Shown here one piece after another: positions 1-8,018 of a stretch of 61,733 bases of DNA. The translations under genes and the position numbers were made by a program. Numbering within the stretch: position 1 is the first letter of the stretch; each line of letters starts with the position of its first letter. Where the stretch lies: the NCBI GenBank assembly GCA_944321705.1, contig CALUMG010000013.1, forward strand, positions 1 to 61,733, written 5' to 3'. The notes beneath the pieces were generated by a model. The model saw only the letters and a list, made by a program, of their open reading frames with translations, was not told the DNA's origin and did no database searches. Source of the stretch: an uncultured Muribaculaceae bacterium (GTDB taxonomy: Bacteria; Bacteroidota; Bacteroidia; Bacteroidales; Muribaculaceae).

Positions 1-33
1 ACTGCGAAAGCGGGAGAGCAGGTCGCCGCCCCA
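1..33 (+). rRNA. rrf: 5S ribosomal RNA, 3' end only
   Basis: The first bases match the 3' part of Bacteroidales 5S rRNA: the ACTGCGAAAGCGGGAGAG hairpin followed by AGGTCGCCGCC, with one base differing from the Bacteroides form as I recall it. The gene runs off the left edge, so the window starts at the end of an rRNA operon. A strong terminator follows immediately, which fits the end of such an operon. The exact 3' end (about 33) is approximate. Confidence 0.88.
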
Positions 34-40
34 CTAATGA

Positions 41-87
41 AGAGGAGAGGTCCGGGAACGCAAGTTCAAGGACCTCTTCCTTTTTTT
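41..87 (+). terminator. Rho-independent terminator of the rRNA operon
   Basis: Stem GGAGAGGTCC (44-53) pairs with GGACCTCTTCC (70-80), followed by a run of seven T. It lies directly after the 5S rRNA end. Confidence 0.85.
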
Positions 88-140
88 GTACCCATGCAAG
101 AACGAGACCCCTGTGACACGCGGCCCGAAAGAACCCGGTC

Positions 141-167
141 GCGGACGCACGAGCCGTGCGTCCCTAC
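141..167 (+). repeat. REP-like palindromic element, copy 1
   Basis: 27-bp unit: GCGGACGCACG, a 3-nt centre, then CGTGCGTCCCTAC. The 9-bp arms GGACGCACG and CGTGCGTCC are perfect inverted repeats. The tail CCCTAC gives the element a direction. I recall similar GGACGCACG palindromes between genes in other Bacteroidetes genomes, but the number outside this window is unknown to me. Confidence 0.85.
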
Positions 168-229
168 AGAAATGGTTGAAATGACAATGAACGGGTTGGA
201 ACGAATGGGGGCGCTTTGTTCGGTGTAGC

Positions 230-256
230 GTAGGGACGCACGGCCCGTGCGTCCGC
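230..256 (-). repeat. REP-like palindromic element, copy 2 (inverted)
   Basis: Same 27-bp unit in the opposite orientation: GTAGGGACGCACG, then GCC, then CGTGCGTCCGC. Its reverse complement is identical to copy 4. Copies 1 and 2 face each other 62 bp apart. Confidence 0.85.
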
Positions 257-344
257 AATACGGAGATGATCCGGGGTTATTGCCGGTTGCGACGGCAGAA
301 GCGGATGAATCAGCGGACGATGGTGTAATGCCGTTTAAATCGGG

Positions 345-371
345 GCGGACGCACGAGCCGTGCGTCCCTAC
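345..371 (+). repeat. REP-like palindromic element, copy 3
   Basis: Identical to copy 1 over all 27 bp, including the AGC centre, and in the same orientation. Confidence 0.85.
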
Positions 372-380
372 TGCCAGCAT

Positions 381-438
381 CCATCGTCCCGCCCCGAATG
401 GGGGACAACGGCATCGCACGGCCAGCATCCGCAGTCCC
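381..438 (+). repeat. Degenerate direct repeat, unit A
   Basis: This unit resembles 473-531. Both begin CCATC, contain a small hairpin (CCCCGAATGGGG here, CCCCGAAATGGGG in the other), share a GCAACGACATTGCACGG-like core, and end GCATCCGCAGTCCC. Neither unit has a coding signal. Confidence 0.6.
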
Positions 439-472
439 AGCAAGGAAACGCCGAGCATCCGCACGGCCAAGT

Positions 473-531
473 CCATCCCCTCACCCCGAAATGGGGAGCA
501 ACGACATTGCACGGATGGCATCCGCAGTCCC
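473..531 (+). repeat. Degenerate direct repeat, unit B
   Basis: Second copy of the unit at 381-438, about 92 bp downstream, with the same order of hairpin, core and GCATCCGCAGTCCC end. Further partial GCATCCGCA motifs lie between the two copies, which suggests decayed tandem duplication. Confidence 0.6.
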
Positions 532-684
532 GACTTAAAACTACGGCCAGCGTCGTGGACGAAGCGTGCCGCAACGGCATCCCCTGCTGGAATTCATCGG
601 TGTAGGTGGAGATATTGGAAGTGGGAACGCGGAATCATCGAGCCTTGGACTCCGGCAACAGGCCGGGACGCAAAGACACGGGTT

Positions 685-711
685 GCGGACGCACGGGCCG
701 TGCGTCCCTAC
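685..711 (+). repeat. REP-like palindromic element, copy 4
   Basis: Same 27-bp unit with a GGC centre instead of AGC. It is an exact inverted copy of 230-256. The arms remain perfectly complementary, so the centre varies while the stem is kept. Confidence 0.85.
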
Positions 712-920
712 TTGTAATCTTGCGTTTTAGCAGCCGTCTGTGGGTGATGTGAGAAGGTAGATTCGATAAATTTCGGAATGTTTTGAGAGGAATTTTGTCA
801 AAATTATTGACGAGACAATAAGATTTTGTTTAACTTTACATGGATGGAATAAAATTGATTATGCCAATGGATTCGGTTTTGAACAATCAACCTATTACCA
901 ACATAAACATAAAAAAGGAC

Positions 921-2573
921 ATGAAGAGAGCTATTTTATTTTGCATTATTATTTTGAACGTGAGTGTTTCGTTCGGACAGGGATATGGATTTTATCAAGA
1001 GGATGGCAAGTGGGGTGTGACTTACAACGGTGAGCCTTGTGTGCTTCCACGATTTGATAATGTATCGAGTATTAATGATGGTGGATTGTTTTGTTACGAG
1101 GAAAGTGGGCGATGGGGCTTTGCTAATGTTTGGAAGATCATTTCTGAGCCGTTTTGCGACTCCATAGCATACTTCCCTGAACAATATATTAACGTTACAT
1201 ATACTGAAGGTCGGGAATGGTTCAGTATTGCATTTCAAGATCCGGTTTTTTATAAATTTCTCGATGGCGGCAAATGGGGTATTTGTGCCGCAGATGGACG
1301 AGTTTTTGCTCCGGCACAATATGATGAGATATATGATAAAATATTCGAAGAGTACTATGAATTATGTATAAGCGATAAGGATCAAAAAAAGTCTCGTGTA
1401 TTATCTGACGGGCATTTCTTTCTTGTGAAAGAGGAAGGAGTGTGCAAGTTGGTAGATTTTAGAGGAATGATAGTCGTGCCTGATGTTGGGCCATTCGACC
1501 AATTCCTTTCTAAGAAAAAAGGCAGAAAGTATAAAAAATACATTAAAAATCATGTTAAAAATTTTCCGAAAAGCGTGAGTGCAGAACAATTCGACAGGTT
1601 TGAGGAACAAAACGATTATGCATCAGAAGTAATAATAGAGAATACATTGTTCAGAAATTTTATTACAGATTATTCAGATGCAACCGCGACAATTGAGGAT
1701 ATGCAAAAGCCGAGGGAATTTCATTTCGGATATGAGTCTTTAGGTTACAAGGAGGGCAAGTTTGGCATTACACAAGGCGACTCCCTTATCGTGAGCGGCC
1801 TGCCGAGCATCGTCACCGATTATGGGTTCATCAGTACTCCGTTGGTTTACGATTCACCATATTTCCGCTTGCAACGCAATCCTTACGACGTGTTTGCTTA
1901 TTTGACGTTGATGGATCAGCGAAAAGTTCGAGGAAGGTTCTGGTCGGACGTGGAGTCGGGCTATGCGACCGAAGAAGATGTAATGGATGGTACTGCCAGT
2001 TACAACATAGCTTTGTTCCAAAGCAACTTGAAATATTATGCCGAATTGCTTGAAATGGCTGAAGAGACAGGCGACAAGATAGCATATGATGTAGTTTCTG
2101 AAAGAATAACAAGGGCGAGGGATGCATTAAATGCTTATGAAATGGCCGTAGGAGAGACTCAGCACACCATGGAACGTAATGCGAGGTTGGACATGATAAG
2201 CAACTCGTTGTCGTCGGTATTGAATTCAATGGCTGCCGTAGTGGAGAGCAGCCCGTCATCTTCATCTGGTTCGGGCGCGTCGGGGCAAGGTGAAGGAGTA
2301 TCTTCGGGCAGTTCGTCAAGGTCGTCCAAGAAAGGAGATTCTTCATCAATGATGTCAGGGTCGGATCAAAGGAATTACAACACATTGCGCAACACTTACA
2401 ATAAATGGGCATCCGACTTGATGCAGATGAAGAACTTGAACGGACGTTACCAAAACGGCTATGAAGAGAAGGACAAGCGACACGCGCAAAGCGAGATGAA
2501 GCGCATCAGGGAGATGGCAAAAAGCAAGTGGGGCAAGGAAATTCCATATAACTCAATAGAAGATTGGAATTGA
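921..2573 (+). CDS. Secreted WG-repeat protein
   Basis: A 550-residue exported protein of unknown role. I chose the ATG at 921 because it gives a clean signal peptide (MKRAILFCIIILNVSVSFGQ) with an AAAAAAGGA stretch just upstream; in-frame ATGs at 840 and 867 would place 18-27 hydrophilic residues before it. The N-terminal half carries WG (KWG) repeats: GKWGVTYNGEP, GRWGFANVW, GKWGICAADGRVF, each followed by a P-x-x-Y/F-D-like strand. A Ser/Gly-rich linker follows at about residues 455-500, then a charged helical tail of about 70 residues with several Lys/Arg. WG repeats are thought to form beta-propeller-like or solenoid folds. A terminator follows, so it is probably a single-gene unit. Confidence 0.8.
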   Translation: MKRAILFCIIILNVSVSFGQGYGFYQEDGKWGVTYNGEPCVLPRFDNVSSINDGGLFCYEESGRWGFANVWKIISEPFCDSIAYFPEQYINVTYTEGREWFSIAFQDPVFYKFLDGGKWGICAADGRVFAPAQYDEIYDKIFEEYYELCISDKDQKKSRVLSDGHFFLVKEEGVCKLVDFRGMIVVPDVGPFDQFLSKKKGRKYKKYIKNHVKNFPKSVSAEQFDRFEEQNDYASEVIIENTLFRNFITDYSDATATIEDMQKPREFHFGYESLGYKEGKFGITQGDSLIVSGLPSIVTDYGFISTPLVYDSPYFRLQRNPYDVFAYLTLMDQRKVRGRFWSDVESGYATEEDVMDGTASYNIALFQSNLKYYAELLEMAEETGDKIAYDVVSERITRARDALNAYEMAVGETQHTMERNARLDMISNSLSSVLNSMAAVVESSPSSSSGSGASGQGEGVSSGSSSRSSKKGDSSSMMSGSDQRNYNTLRNTYNKWASDLMQMKNLNGRYQNGYEEKDKRHAQSEMKRIREMAKSKWGKEIPYNSIEDWN

Positions 2574-2610
2574 TGCACAGAAAGAACTGATTTATCAATG
2601 TAAAAGAAAG

Positions 2611-2652
2611 ACACAGGCCGTCGCACTATAAAGACGACCTGTGTTTATTTAT
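2611..2652 (+). terminator. Terminator after the WG-repeat gene
   Basis: ACACAGGCCGTC (2611-2622) pairs with GACGACCTGTGT with one mismatch, followed by TTTATTTAT. Confidence 0.75.
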
Positions 2653-2787
2653 AAAAAGCATGGCAACGTGCCTTTGACGACTTGCAAGCCCGGCATAAAG
2701 TTGCCAATATCCAAATTGTTTTTTGTCGTTTGCGGCATCATGATAATTTTACTATTTTAGGGCTTGAATTTACAATAAAACAGCAAT

Positions 2788-3216
2788 ATGTATTCATGCA
2801 AAAGAATAGGCGACAGGTATATTGTCAGCATAGACAATCATGAGGAAATCGTGAATGCCTTAACCAATTTCTGTGAGGATAAAGGCATCAAATCGGGTAC
2901 GATAAGCGGAATCGGAGCCATCAATGAATTGACGCTGCGTTTTTTCAATCCTGAGACAAAAGCCTATGTAGACAAAAGGTTTTGCGAGCAGATGGAAATC
3001 TCCAATCTGACAGGAAACATATCATCGATGGACGGGAAAGCATATTTGCATCTGCATGTGACCGTCGGACGAAGTGATTATTCAGCATTGGCAGGGCATT
3101 TGCTTTCTGCGACGTTAAATGGTGCGGGCGAATTTGTCGTGGAAGATTACGGAGAGCCTGTAACGCGTGCTTATAATTCGGACTTGGGCTTGAACTGCTA
3201 TAAATTTAAAGACTAA
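2788..3216 (+). CDS. PPC/DUF296 domain protein
   Basis: A 142-residue single-domain protein. The whole length matches the PPC (DUF296) fold known from plant AT-hook proteins and stand-alone bacterial homologues: an N-terminal GDRYIVSIDNHEEIVNAL segment, the SGTISGIGAINELTL strand pair, the conserved HLHVTVGRSDYSALAGHL segment with its three histidines, and a C-terminal strand. Bacterial members lack AT-hooks, form trimers, and often bind a metal through the HxH...H set. Their function is not settled. The gene is not tightly coupled to a neighbour. Confidence 0.85.
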   Translation: MYSCKRIGDRYIVSIDNHEEIVNALTNFCEDKGIKSGTISGIGAINELTLRFFNPETKAYVDKRFCEQMEISNLTGNISSMDGKAYLHLHVTVGRSDYSALAGHLLSATLNGAGEFVVEDYGEPVTRAYNSDLGLNCYKFKD

Positions 3217-3273
3217 CAGCAGGAGCATATAAGAATAACGATGTGTCAAATTGGTAAAACAGAGGATTGCAAT

Positions 3274-3429
3274 ATGGATTTATATGAAGCATTTGTTGAA
3301 GCCGGCGGAGCAAAGTTCATTGAACTACTTTGCCTCGGCATGGTGCGCATTGGAGAACATGCTGCTTGCCGCAACAGCCTTACCATAGGCTACCCCGCCG
3401 AAAGTGCTTCCCCGAGACTCCAATCCTGA
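3274..3429 (+). CDS. Short hypothetical ORF upstream of the UmuC-like gene (doubtful)
   Basis: A 51-codon frame starting at an ATG preceded by GAGG (3262-3265); an in-frame ATG at 3241 would add 11 residues. The product has no recognisable domain, signal peptide or membrane segment. Its position, 61 bp before a umuC-type gene, is where umuD would be expected. I see no convincing UmuD features (no LexA-type Ser/Lys pair, and far too short). It may be a decayed gene or chance. Confidence 0.2.
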   Translation: MDLYEAFVEAGGAKFIELLCLGMVRIGEHAACRNSLTIGYPAESASPRLQS

Positions 3430-3490
3430 AAAAATGAATCACTTTAGCAACGCGATGCGGATAATTTGAAATCAAACAACAGAGCGAGTC

Positions 3491-4717
3491 ATGATAGTCC
3501 ACATAGACTGTAATTCGTTTTATGCCTCGGTAGAGGTTGCCGAGCATCCCGAACTCATCGGGAAACCTGTTGTCGTGGCTAATGACAATGAGGCCGGAGG
3601 GGGTATCATTCTTGCTTTGACCAAAGAAGCAAAAAAACTCGGGTTAAAACGTGGCAATCCTGTTTTTAAGGTTCGACGCATCCTTGAAGCCAACGGAGTG
3701 GCTATGTTTCATGCCGATTTACGCAAATATGGTCGGGTTTCGGAACTCATAATGCGCCTCGTGGAAGAGCAAGGTTTTGTGGAGGAGTTCACGCGTTACA
3801 GCATAGATGAATTTTTCGGACGCATACCAGAATCAGATCCAGAGCAAATGCGAGTATTCGTGTCGCAGGTTGTCGATGAGATAATGCGAAAATCGGGCAT
3901 TCCGGTGAGTTGCGGATGTGCCGACACATACACGCTTGCAAAGACTGCGACATGGTTTGCCAAGCATTATGAGGGTTATCAAGGAATATGCGTCATAACA
4001 GCTGAGAATAGAGAAAAAGCATTGCGTAAAATAGGCATAGAAAATGTGTGGGGAATAGGACGAGCCATCGGCCCCAAATTGAAAAGTTACGGGCTGCGTA
4101 CTGCCTATGATTTCACGATGCAAAGTGAATCGCTTGTGAAAGCGTTGATGACCATCACGGGCGTGCGCACATGGAAGGAATTGCGAGGAGAGCCGGCTAT
4201 CAGTTTGTCGGAACAGCCGCATCAACGCACGATAATGCACAGCCGCACGTTTGCGTTCATGGAAACAGAAATATCGAAATTAAAGGAATTTCTGAGCAAT
4301 TATGTTTCGGATGCCGCCGTTAATTTACGCAAAGAGCATTGCATGTGCCGCAGCGTCACTGTGTTTATACGGACTAATCCGCACAGGGCTGATTTGCCTC
4401 AATATTCGGCAGAAGATACCGTCAAACTCGTTACACCTACGGCAAACACTCAAGAATTGTTACGCAATGCCTTTAACGTGCTTGAGCGGATATTTTGCCA
4501 AGGCTATAAATACAAGCGTATGGGAGTCATATTTGGCGGTATCATAGAAGACTCTTCGGTGCAATTGGAGTTGTTTGACAAGACAAATTCGGCCAAGAAC
4601 CGCAGACTGATGGAAGTTGCCGACAAGTTGAATTCCCAATATGGGCATAATACGGTGAGGTTATCCATACAAGGAGATGTAAAAACGAGAAAAGACAAAT
4701 ACGAAAAGGGAAAATGA
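3491..4717 (+). CDS. Y-family DNA polymerase, UmuC/DinB-like
   Basis: A 408-residue translesion DNA polymerase. The palm motifs are intact: HIDCNSFYASVE at residues 4-15 (metal ligand D6, steric-gate region F10/Y11) and YSIDE at 103-107 (D106, E107). Helix-hairpin-helix segments follow (VWGIGRAIGPKL and the ITGVRTWKEL region), then a little-finger domain. The tail contains QLELF, a good match to the beta-clamp binding consensus, and ends with the RLMEVADKLNSQYG segment typical of UmuC rather than DinB. The start ATG sits 6 nt after a GAG-containing stretch. No full umuD is adjacent. It probably bypasses DNA lesions; SOS control cannot be shown from this sequence. Confidence 0.9.
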   Translation: MIVHIDCNSFYASVEVAEHPELIGKPVVVANDNEAGGGIILALTKEAKKLGLKRGNPVFKVRRILEANGVAMFHADLRKYGRVSELIMRLVEEQGFVEEFTRYSIDEFFGRIPESDPEQMRVFVSQVVDEIMRKSGIPVSCGCADTYTLAKTATWFAKHYEGYQGICVITAENREKALRKIGIENVWGIGRAIGPKLKSYGLRTAYDFTMQSESLVKALMTITGVRTWKELRGEPAISLSEQPHQRTIMHSRTFAFMETEISKLKEFLSNYVSDAAVNLRKEHCMCRSVTVFIRTNPHRADLPQYSAEDTVKLVTPTANTQELLRNAFNVLERIFCQGYKYKRMGVIFGGIIEDSSVQLELFDKTNSAKNRRLMEVADKLNSQYGHNTVRLSIQGDVKTRKDKYEKGK

Positions 4718-4793
4718 TTCACCATTGCCCCAAAGTGCCTAAAGAAGGGGCTGAGTACTAAAAATGAAACAAACCATGAGAAAAAACATGCAA

Positions 4794-4809
4794 TGTAACA
4801 AATGTTACA
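4794..4809. promoter_or_regulatory. Perfect 16-bp dyad upstream of the fructan locus (candidate operator)
   Basis: TGTAACA-AA-TGTTACA is a perfect inverted repeat about 43 bp upstream of the -7 box at 4852. That places it near -60 relative to the likely transcript start, a usual place for an activator. A further half-site, TGTAAG, occurs at 4826-4831. Binding by a regulator is inferred. Confidence 0.45.
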
Positions 4810-4851
4810 GTTTATGAAACGTCAATGTAAGTTATGGTTTTTCAAGTAATG

Positions 4852-4859
4852 TACCTTTG
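4852..4859 (+). promoter_or_regulatory. -7 box of the fructan locus promoter
   Basis: TACCTTTG matches the Bacteroidetes TAnnTTTG box. I see no good -33 TTTG at the usual 19-21 nt spacing, which fits a promoter that needs an activator. The transcript would have an 80-nt leader with a small hairpin (GTTGC 4861-4865 with GCAAC 4888-4892, CCAT with ATGG inside). Confidence 0.55.
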
Positions 4860-4942
4860 TGTTGCAAGCCATTGGTTGATGGAGATGGCAACATAAACCT
4901 AACTTTCGTTAATAACAAAATTATCTTAAAATCTTTTAGAGT

Positions 4943-7900
4943 ATGGTGAGAACTTATTTAAGATCGGGTACTCTCTTGCTGTTCTTTTTCATGAGCTGCT
5001 TTATGGCATTTGCCCAGAAGATAACAGTGAACGGTACAGTAGTATCAAAGAGCGACCAGCAGCCGATTATCGGTGCCACGGTCATGGAAAAAGGTACAAA
5101 TAATGGTACCATGACAGACATTGATGGAAAATTCACATTAGCCGTTGGTGAAAATTCCGAGATTGTAATTACCTACATAGGTTATACATCGCAGACCCTT
5201 GCTCCGGCACCTCAATTGAATGTTGAAATGAGTGAGGATGCACAGAATCTTGAGGAACTTGTCGTAGTTGGTTATCAGACCCAGCGTAAAATCGACCTTA
5301 CAGGCGCAGTGGGCGTTGTAGACTTGAAACAGCCGATAAGCGAATCCAATCCAAACGTGTTGAACTCCTTGCAAGGCAAGGTTGCCGGTGTGCAAATCAA
5401 TACCGATGCGGCACCTGGCGGTGGAGGCACGTCGATACGCATTCGAGGCATGAGCACCATGAACGGCAACGACCCGTTGTATGTGATTGACGGGGTTGCA
5501 ACGACCGAGAATCTTAATTCGTTGAACGCAAGCGATATTGAATCTATTCAAGTGTTGAAAGACGCGTCATCAGCATCAATTTACGGTTCGCGTGCTGCAA
5601 ACGGTGTCATCGTGATAACTACAAAGAAGGGTTCGGGCAACCGCCTTCGCGTCAATGTTGACATCTCGGGCAGCTTCCAGACGGTAGCAAACAAGTTTGA
5701 CATGCTCAATGCCCAACAATGGGGTGAAGCCTACTGGACAGCCAACAAGAATGCAGGTTTGCAACCAAGCCATCCTTTCTACGGCAATGGCGACACACCT
5801 GTGCTCGCGACATATCTTGATGCCAACGGTAATGTGCGTGCGGCCGACACCGATTGGCAGGATGCAATATACCGCACGGCATGGACGCAAAACTACGGGG
5901 TCAGCATCTCCAACAGCAACGACCGTGGCTCGGTGATGTTCTCGGCAAACTACACGAAGCAGGACGGTTTGATGGATTACACCTATTTCCAACGTTATTC
6001 GGCTCGTTTGAATTCCACCTATAAATTGTCGCAATATGTATCGGTTGGAGAAAACCTCATGATATCCAAGTGGAACGATCTTGGTTATTCGACACAAAAC
6101 GACCGCGGCATCCCATACGGAGCCATGCGCCAGCATCCGGCAATCCCTGTATATGATTCAAACGGTGATTTTACAAATCCGTTGCAACTTGCCAATTCCG
6201 ATATTGCCAATCCGATGCATGAATTATACAACGGGCGCGACAATGACAACGACAGTTGGCGCATATTCGGAAACGCATATCTTGAAATATTCCCGGTAAA
6301 AGGTTTGAGCATAAAGAGCAACATCGGTATAGAACATGTGCAATATTTCAATCAGACGTTGGGCCGCAAGATAAATGCTTCGGATGTCAACAGTGTGAAC
6401 CGTGAATATGGGCAAGGCGACACTTGGACGTGGACCAATACTGCAAACTATAACCTTGAAGTGAACGATCATCATTTGACGGTGCTTGCCGGAACCGAGG
6501 CCATAAAATATAAATTCCAAAACATAGCAGCGTTCCGCAATCAATATCAGTTTGAGGATGAAAACTACATGATAATCGATTCGGGAGAAGGAACGCAGAC
6601 CAACGCGGGCAGCAAGCAAAGCTGGGCATTGTTCTCATTGTTTGCCAAGGCCGACTATAACTGGAATGACCGTTATCTCGTTTCGGCAACCATACGCCGC
6701 GATGCCACTTCCCGCCTTTACAAGGATAACAACTACGGCGTGTTCCCGGCATTCTCCGGAGCATGGAGAATCTCGCAAGAAGAGTTCATGCCTAAGGACA
6801 TAATCATAAGCAATGCCAAGTTGCGTGTCGCTTGGGGTCAGACCGGTAACTCGGCCATCTCAAACAACTATGCGTCATACACTACTTACAAATATGACCA
6901 GGGCAACGGAGCATATGACCTTAACAATTCCAACAGCGGCACTATTGCCGGTATCATTGTTTCGGCATCGGGGAATCAAGATCTTAAGTGGGAAACTACC
7001 ACGCAGACCAACCTTGGTTTCGACCTTGGATTGTTTAACAATGCCCTTAATGTCACATTCGATTACTATTGGAAAAACACAAAGGACATGTTGACCATTC
7101 CGCCGACTCTCGCCGTTGCAGGTGAAAACGCGTCGATGTGGATGAACACTGGCGACATGGAGAACCGTGGTTTTGAATTGGCAATTGACTATCGCAGCCC
7201 GCAATATGGCGATTTCTCTTGGGGCGGTATGCTCAACTTGTCGCGCTATGTCAACAAGGTGACAAAAATCAACAACCTCGTCAACTACATAGGCGGAGAT
7301 TATCGTCTCATCCAAGGTGAGCCTATGGGAGTATATTGGGGCTATGTAGTGGATGGCATCTTCCAAAATGAAGATGAGGTGAGAAATCACGCTGACCAAC
7401 AAGGCAAGGGCGTGGGACGTCTTAAATATCGTGACATTGACGGTAACGGCATTGTAAATGAAGCCGACCAATGCATCATCGGTGATCCTAACCCTGATTT
7501 CTCTATGGGTTTAAATCTTGACTTCCGTTACAAGAACCTTACTTTGAGCGCGTTCTTTACAGGTGATTTCGGATTTGACATATATAATACGACAAAGCGT
7601 CAACTTGATTTCATGTCGTTTGGCGGTACCAGTACCAACCGCGGCGTATCGGTTCTCGATGCATGGCGACCCGATAATACCGACACCGACATTCCGGCAT
7701 TGACCGTTGTTGACAACAACAATGAAACTCGCATGTCAACCTATTTCATAGAGGATGGAAGTTACGTCAAGTTGAAATACATCAAGATGAATTACGATTT
7801 CCCCGAAAACTTGGTTAAGAAAGTTGGTGCTACCGGGTTGAGCATTTATGGACAGCTTGAAAATGTTTGCACCATAACAGGTTACTCCGGTCTTGATCCA

Positions 7901-7993
7901 GAATTGCCATTGAGCGATTACGGTGCACGCGTCGACAGCGCACCTTATCCGTCGGCAAGGACATTCTCATTTGGTCTTAATTTGAGATTTTAA
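4943..7993 (+). CDS. SusC/RagA-family TonB-dependent transporter, fructan locus
   Basis: A 1016-residue outer-membrane importer, a usual SusC length. In order: signal peptide ending MAFAQ (about residue 25), a carboxypeptidase-regulatory-like beta-sandwich (about 28-105, with the PIIGATV and DIDGKFTLAV signatures), the LEELVVVGYQTQRKIDLTGAV link that opens the plug, plug motifs (SLQGKVAGVQI, IRIRGMSTMNGNDPLYVIDG, IYGSRAANGVIVITTKKG), then a 22-strand barrel ending in the aromatic FGLNLRF. It should take oligosaccharides through the outer membrane with the SusD partner 25 nt downstream. The neighbouring DUF4960 and GH32 genes point to beta-fructans (levan or inulin) as substrate; that specificity is inferred from gene content. 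Confidence 0.95.
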   Translation: MVRTYLRSGTLLLFFFMSCFMAFAQKITVNGTVVSKSDQQPIIGATVMEKGTNNGTMTDIDGKFTLAVGENSEIVITYIGYTSQTLAPAPQLNVEMSEDAQNLEELVVVGYQTQRKIDLTGAVGVVDLKQPISESNPNVLNSLQGKVAGVQINTDAAPGGGGTSIRIRGMSTMNGNDPLYVIDGVATTENLNSLNASDIESIQVLKDASSASIYGSRAANGVIVITTKKGSGNRLRVNVDISGSFQTVANKFDMLNAQQWGEAYWTANKNAGLQPSHPFYGNGDTPVLATYLDANGNVRAADTDWQDAIYRTAWTQNYGVSISNSNDRGSVMFSANYTKQDGLMDYTYFQRYSARLNSTYKLSQYVSVGENLMISKWNDLGYSTQNDRGIPYGAMRQHPAIPVYDSNGDFTNPLQLANSDIANPMHELYNGRDNDNDSWRIFGNAYLEIFPVKGLSIKSNIGIEHVQYFNQTLGRKINASDVNSVNREYGQGDTWTWTNTANYNLEVNDHHLTVLAGTEAIKYKFQNIAAFRNQYQFEDENYMIIDSGEGTQTNAGSKQSWALFSLFAKADYNWNDRYLVSATIRRDATSRLYKDNNYGVFPAFSGAWRISQEEFMPKDIIISNAKLRVAWGQTGNSAISNNYASYTTYKYDQGNGAYDLNNSNSGTIAGIIVSASGNQDLKWETTTQTNLGFDLGLFNNALNVTFDYYWKNTKDMLTIPPTLAVAGENASMWMNTGDMENRGFELAIDYRSPQYGDFSWGGMLNLSRYVNKVTKINNLVNYIGGDYRLIQGEPMGVYWGYVVDGIFQNEDEVRNHADQQGKGVGRLKYRDIDGNGIVNEADQCIIGDPNPDFSMGLNLDFRYKNLTLSAFFTGDFGFDIYNTTKRQLDFMSFGGTSTNRGVSVLDAWRPDNTDTDIPALTVVDNNNETRMSTYFIEDGSYVKLKYIKMNYDFPENLVKKVGATGLSIYGQLENVCTITGYSGLDPELPLSDYGARVDSAPYPSARTFSFGLNLRF

Positions 7994-8018
7994 TAACCAT
8001 TTAGATTTTTAGAATATT

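Larger units (their letters stand above)
88..920. other. Non-coding, repeat-rich stretch between the rRNA operon and the WG-repeat gene
   Basis: I see no credible gene here. Open frames exist on both strands, but their translations mostly read through palindromic repeats and have no family resemblance or start context. The stretch holds four copies of a 27-bp palindromic element (141-167, 230-256, 345-371, 685-711), a degenerate duplicated segment (381-438 and 473-531), and about 200 bp of AT-rich sequence before the next gene. That last part includes a weak TAACTTTA box near 832-839, which could be a promoter. Confidence 0.7.

Noticed and set aside
141..711. CRISPR array
   Set aside because: The four repeats have gaps of 62, 88 and 313 bp, occur in both orientations, and no cas gene is present.
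66..717. Open frames of 150-156 codons on both strands in the first 720 bp
   Set aside because: Their translations run through the palindromic repeats (RTHEPCVP-like strings on both strands) and have no start context or family likeness. Open frames persist here because the sequence is GC-rich and repetitive.
5576..6136. 186-codon frame opposite the fructan SusC gene, and similar long antisense frames elsewhere
   Set aside because: They are antisense shadows of strongly supported genes with codon bias set by the real frame; no domain is seen.
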